From NCBI GenBank assembly GCA_021205645.1, contig JAJPXE010000065.1, positions 1 to 8,941 on the forward strand: 8,941 bases of DNA, written 5' to 3'. The translations under genes were made by a program, and so were the position numbers. The notes beneath the pieces are model-generated. The model was not told the origin of the DNA. It saw only the letters and a program-made list of their open reading frames with translations, and did not search any database. The DNA is from Candidatus Gastranaerophilales bacterium. Lineage in GTDB: Bacteria; Cyanobacteriota; Vampirovibrionia; Gastranaerophilales; Gastranaerophilaceae. Shown here in pieces: positions 5,937 to 8,941 of the stretch; within the stretch, counting starts at the first letter, position 1; every line of letters starts with the position of its first letter.

Positions 5937-7934
5937 ATGAAGAAAAAAATAATGTTATCCGCCTTGGTACTGTTGTTATCATTGAACAGTACATTTACCT
6001 GTGATGCTGCCGTTAATTTAGAAAAGAATATCGCACAAATTAACAGCTCTATTCAAAAAGCAAATTATAAAGGTGCAGACGAAGTTATATACAGAACACT
6101 AACCGAATATAAAGATAATTATGAGGTTCAGGCGCTGGCTGCTGTGTCGTGGGCTTTACAATCTAAACTTGAGCTTGCACAGGATCAAATAGACAGACTC
6201 AAAAACATTATTCCTAAGAGTTCTGATTTGCACTTTGCACAGGGTGTTGTTTTTTACAAACGTATAACCTCGTCAAATATGGCATATAGAACAAAAATCG
6301 AGTCCTTGCTTGATATAGCGGAAAGAGAATTCAGATATTCAATACAGTTAGATCCGTTAAACTATCGTGCATACAATGCGCTCGGTGTGATTGAGTTAAA
6401 AAAAGGCGATGCCGCATCTGCTAAACAAAATATTGAAACTGCTCTTGATTTGTGCCCGGAGTATGCTATTGCAATTGACAACCTCGGCACTGTTTATCTT
6501 GCACAGGGTGATACTTCAAAGGCAGAATCTTATTTTAAAAAAGCTATCTCTATGAATCCTAATTCTCATGCAGCGTATTATCACATGGCACAGTTGGAAT
6601 TCAGCAAAGGCAGTTATGATAAATGCTTGACATACTTAAATAAATGTCTGGCATGGCAGGGTTATTCAAGCTACGCATATAATCTGAGAGGTGATGCATT
6701 CAGGCTTCAAGGTAATGAAGCGGCAGCTATCTCCGCTTATAAAAAAGCTATCGAAATCACACCGGAAAACCTTGCTCCTTATGCTAATCTCGCCGCTATT
6801 TATGAGGCACGCTGCGACTATGACCTCGCACTGGATGCATATAAGACCATTCTATCCATAAATCCTGATTCGGAACAAACACTTCTCAAGGTTGCGGATA
6901 TTTATCTTGAAACAGGAAAATACTCTGAAGCAGTCGGCTTTTATGATAAATTAAATTCTCACCTCAAAACAGAAGGCATCAAAGGTATGGCATCCGCATA
7001 CTATGGCATGGCAATGAATATGGCTAATAAAGCAACTTTTTCTTCCGATAAAAGATTGCTTGATGCATACAGCTATCTGGATAAAGCTATTCAGGCTAAC
7101 CCTGATGATTTAGAACTTTATCTTGCAAAAGCAAAAATATCCTCACTTATAAACCGTCAAGCCGATTCGGTTGAAAATCTGAATGAAATCGTTCAAAGAC
7201 CCGGCTGTAAACTTGATGATTTCCTTGTAAAAGGCGATGCGTATACGGCGCTGGGGAATTATAAAGCTGCTGCGGCTGAATATAACTCTGCTGTTAATGC
7301 CGCTAAAACCATTGATGATAAACTGTTTCTCGGTGAAATATTCACGTTCAATAAACAGTTTGATGAGGCAACTCTGGTTTTCAATGACTTAATGAGGTAC
7401 GATCACTCAAATGTTATTGCAAGGAATAATATTGCTTATATAAATAAATCCCGTGATTATGCTAATATTCAGGTTAAAAATGCTAAATACTTCCGGATAA
7501 GAAACAGCATGTTCTTTGAAAGAGAATATCTGAACAAAGCTCTAAAGGCTGATCCATACAGCGTAGATGCAAATATCCTTATGGGCAGACTTAATCAAAG
7601 ACAGCGCAAATATGTTCCTGCATATAACTGCTATGCAATTGTTGTTGCTAAATCTAAAGATTACAGCACTATTGAACAGTATACAAAACGTCTTAACAAG
7701 ATGAAAAAGAAAATCGATAAACAATGTCAAAAAGCAGCGGGACAAACAGCAAAAGAAAAACAAAAAGCTGTTAAATCTATCCAAAAAGAAAAGATTGTTC
7801 CTGTAAATGATGTCAAATCACAGAATAGCAAAGTTAAGAAAGAAAAAACTACAAAATCCAAATCTACAAAAACTAAAAACACGAAAAAATCAAGCAGCGG
7901 TTCAACTGTTGATTATTCACCAAAAAGTTTTTAA
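5937..7934 (+). CDS. Exported tetratricopeptide-repeat protein with lysine-rich tail
   Basis: The 665-residue product starts with a signal peptide (MKKKIMLSALVLLLSLN, likely cleavage after DAA at 23-25), so it is predicted to act outside the cytoplasm. About a dozen TPR or TPR-like units follow between about 35 and 545; the clearest are 142-175, 176-209, 210-243, 244-277, 278-311 and 312-344, with consensus such as AYNALGVIELKKGDAASAKQN. Weaker units lie at 380-460 and 460-545. Residues 582-652 form a low-complexity tail very rich in K, S and T, ending VDYSPKSF. TPR arrays bind other proteins; the basic tail could bind anionic cell-wall or surface polymers, which is inference. ATG 5937 is preceded by GAGG at 5927-5930 (6-base spacing); an in-frame TTG at 5925 overlaps that ribosome site and is rejected. 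No specific family is recognised. Confidence 0.88.
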   Translation: MKKKIMLSALVLLLSLNSTFTCDAAVNLEKNIAQINSSIQKANYKGADEVIYRTLTEYKDNYEVQALAAVSWALQSKLELAQDQIDRLKNIIPKSSDLHFAQGVVFYKRITSSNMAYRTKIESLLDIAEREFRYSIQLDPLNYRAYNALGVIELKKGDAASAKQNIETALDLCPEYAIAIDNLGTVYLAQGDTSKAESYFKKAISMNPNSHAAYYHMAQLEFSKGSYDKCLTYLNKCLAWQGYSSYAYNLRGDAFRLQGNEAAAISAYKKAIEITPENLAPYANLAAIYEARCDYDLALDAYKTILSINPDSEQTLLKVADIYLETGKYSEAVGFYDKLNSHLKTEGIKGMASAYYGMAMNMANKATFSSDKRLLDAYSYLDKAIQANPDDLELYLAKAKISSLINRQADSVENLNEIVQRPGCKLDDFLVKGDAYTALGNYKAAAAEYNSAVNAAKTIDDKLFLGEIFTFNKQFDEATLVFNDLMRYDHSNVIARNNIAYINKSRDYANIQVKNAKYFRIRNSMFFEREYLNKALKADPYSVDANILMGRLNQRQRKYVPAYNCYAIVVAKSKDYSTIEQYTKRLNKMKKKIDKQCQKAAGQTAKEKQKAVKSIQKEKIVPVNDVKSQNSKVKKEKTTKSKSTKTKNTKKSSSGSTVDYSPKSF

Positions 7935-7975
7935 GTTAGCGGCAAATTTTTATCTTTACACTTGTTAGGTCAACT

Positions 7976-8254
7976 ATGAACATATTAGAAACATTTGATT
8001 TATTTTTAAGGCGCCCGTTGAGTATTTTAAAACACGGTCTTGTAAGCATTGTTCATATCAGGGCAGAGAATATGTTTGCAAAAAAAGCGATAAATGTTGA
8101 TATGACTAAAACTAAAACGCAAATAACGGTTGTAAATAATGAAAAGGTTTATAATTTGTTGAAACTGGTTACTTATAGAGCAGCTCAAAGAGGAGCATTG
8201 GCAGATAAAAGTTCTAAACCGAAAATAGAAACGTTTCCGGAATTAAAAGAATGA
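7976..8254 (+). CDS. Small basic protein of unknown function, coupled to engB
   Basis: Unrecognised 92-residue protein with no signal peptide or clear membrane helix. The N-terminal half (MNILETFDLFLRRPLS, then a mildly hydrophobic HGLVSIVHI at 20-28) is probably helical; a polar TKTKTQITVVNNEKV stretch (44-58) reads like a beta-hairpin, followed by a helix (59-75) and a charged tail. It is basic overall. AGG at 7967-7969 is the likely ribosome site. Its TGA stop overlaps the engB ATG (ATGA at 8251-8254), which implies translational coupling and supports the frame as a real gene. It starts 41 bases after the TPR gene with no terminator between, so it may share that transcript. A link with ribosome assembly through EngB is only inferred from position. 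Confidence 0.75.
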   Translation: MNILETFDLFLRRPLSILKHGLVSIVHIRAENMFAKKAINVDMTKTKTQITVVNNEKVYNLLKLVTYRAAQRGALADKSSKPKIETFPELKE

Positions 8255-8847
8255 AACATTTATCAGGGAGCTTTTTAATAAGTGCGGAGCGGCTTCCTCA
8301 GTGTCCGGATTACATGTTACCGGAATTTCCGCTGCTCGGGCGTTCAAATGTCGGGAAATCCTCTTTTATAAATGCTATAGCTAACAACAAAAAATTGGCT
8401 AAGACTTCTAATACACCGGGGAAAACCAGACTGATAAATTTTTTCAATTTTTCGGATAAATTTACTATTGCGGATTTGCCCGGCTACGGGTATGCAAAAG
8501 TTTCTCACGAGGTTCAGGCACGGTGGCGGAAAAATCTTGAAGAATACCTGCTTAATCGAAAACAAATTAAATCTTTAATACAATTTATTGATGCAAGACA
8601 TGATGTTCAAAAAAATGATATACAAATGCGTGAGTGGGTTGCCGCACATAATCTCCCGATTATAACAATAGCGGCAAAGATTGATTATGTGCCGAAATCA
8701 AAAGTGTTGAATGTTGTATCCGGTATAAAAAACCGTTTTGGCGGTGTTGTACTGCCTTTCAGCGCACTTGAGAACCGTTATTGTGAGGATATTCTTGATA
8801 CGTTGTTTGATATGATTTCTTCGCAGGCGGGTGCGGAAAAATTTTAA
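8251..8847 (+). CDS. engB: Ribosome-biogenesis GTPase EngB/YsxC (YihA)
   Basis: Predicted EngB (YsxC), a TrmE-Era-EngA-EngB class GTPase needed for late 50S subunit assembly. The 198-residue length is normal. Visible motifs are G1 GRSNVGKSS (30-38), G2 TSNTPGKT (52-59), G3 DLPGYGYAKVS (75-85), the family's FIDARHDVQKND block (112-123) and G5 SALEN (171-175). The guanine-specificity G4 motif, normally TKADK in this family, reads AKIDY (142-146): K143 and D145 are kept but the preceding T is A and the following K is Y. The start is fixed by the ATGA overlap with the small upstream gene and fits the usual N-terminus just ahead of the G1 motif. No separate promoter is seen, so expression probably depends on the upstream gene. 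Confidence 0.96.
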   Translation: MKHLSGSFLISAERLPQCPDYMLPEFPLLGRSNVGKSSFINAIANNKKLAKTSNTPGKTRLINFFNFSDKFTIADLPGYGYAKVSHEVQARWRKNLEEYLLNRKQIKSLIQFIDARHDVQKNDIQMREWVAAHNLPIITIAAKIDYVPKSKVLNVVSGIKNRFGGVVLPFSALENRYCEDILDTLFDMISSQAGAEKF

Positions 8848-8857
8848 TTTTGCCGCA
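8832..8857 (+). repeat. Near-perfect hairpin overlapping the engB stop codon
   Basis: TGCGG (8832-8836) pairs with CCGCA (8853-8857), and after one A-G mismatch the AAAATTT-type inner arms continue pairing to a 2-base loop, giving about 12 bp in all. The engB TAA (8845-8847) lies within it. It is not followed by a T-run, so it is not a classic intrinsic terminator; it may protect the 3' end or slow transcription. Confidence 0.45.
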
Positions 8858-8918
8858 AACTCGCAGATGTAACCGTATCCCCCCCGGTTCTCATAATTTG
8901 TGTATTCAATTGTAAACA

Positions 8919-8941
8919 ATGGAACAAAAGTCAAAACCCGT
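8919..8941 (+). CDS. Possible first codons of a gene running off the window
   Basis: ATG 8919 opens a frame (MEQKSKP) that stays open to the window end. There is no Shine-Dalgarno sequence before it (TGTAAACA), and only seven codons are visible, so this is a weak call based on open frame and position after engB. Confidence 0.2.

Overview
The window is AT-rich, densely coded bacterial chromosome. I see no tRNA, rRNA, CRISPR array, insertion sequence or phage gene. Housekeeping genes (an RseP-type site-2 protease, ribosomal protein bL9, a Xer-type tyrosine recombinase, the ribosome-assembly GTPase EngB/YsxC) are mixed with lineage-specific genes (two related exported proteins, two TPR proteins, a 92-residue small protein). 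Several products have clear Sec signal peptides and none has an LPXTG-type anchor, which fits a diderm. The low GC, the TPR-rich content and the divergent housekeeping proteins make me think of the non-photosynthetic relatives of Cyanobacteria (Melainabacteria, Gastranaerophilales). That is a guess from overall character, not a demonstrated assignment.

Layout: (1) 71-2050, plus strand: rseP-like protease then rplI, closed by a strong intrinsic terminator at 2065-2104. (2) 2204-3897, minus strand: two genes overlapping by ATGA that encode paralogous exported helical proteins of unknown function. (3) 4008-4787, plus strand: a cytoplasmic TPR protein, divergent from the pair. (4) 4788-4929: a convergent gap holding a degenerate array of GGGGTAAAT-like direct repeats and a possible 37-codon ORF. 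(5) 4930-5850, minus strand: a complete Xer recombinase with all six catalytic residues. (6) 5851-5936: a compact divergent promoter region. (7) 5937-7934, plus strand: a large exported TPR protein with a lysine-rich tail. (8) 7976-8847, plus strand: a small unknown protein overlapping engB by ATGA. (9) 8848-8941: a hairpin, a seven-C run and perhaps the first codons of another gene.

How the genes may work together: bL9 and EngB both act on the large ribosomal subunit. The site-2 protease, the exported pair and the exported TPR protein all point to the cell envelope, but nothing here shows they share a pathway. The most interesting points are the tandem exported paralogues with identical spacing between their conserved motifs, the large insertion inside the PDZ domain of the protease, the GGGGTAAAT array beside the recombinase gene, and the unknown small protein translationally coupled to an EngB whose G4 motif is unusual.
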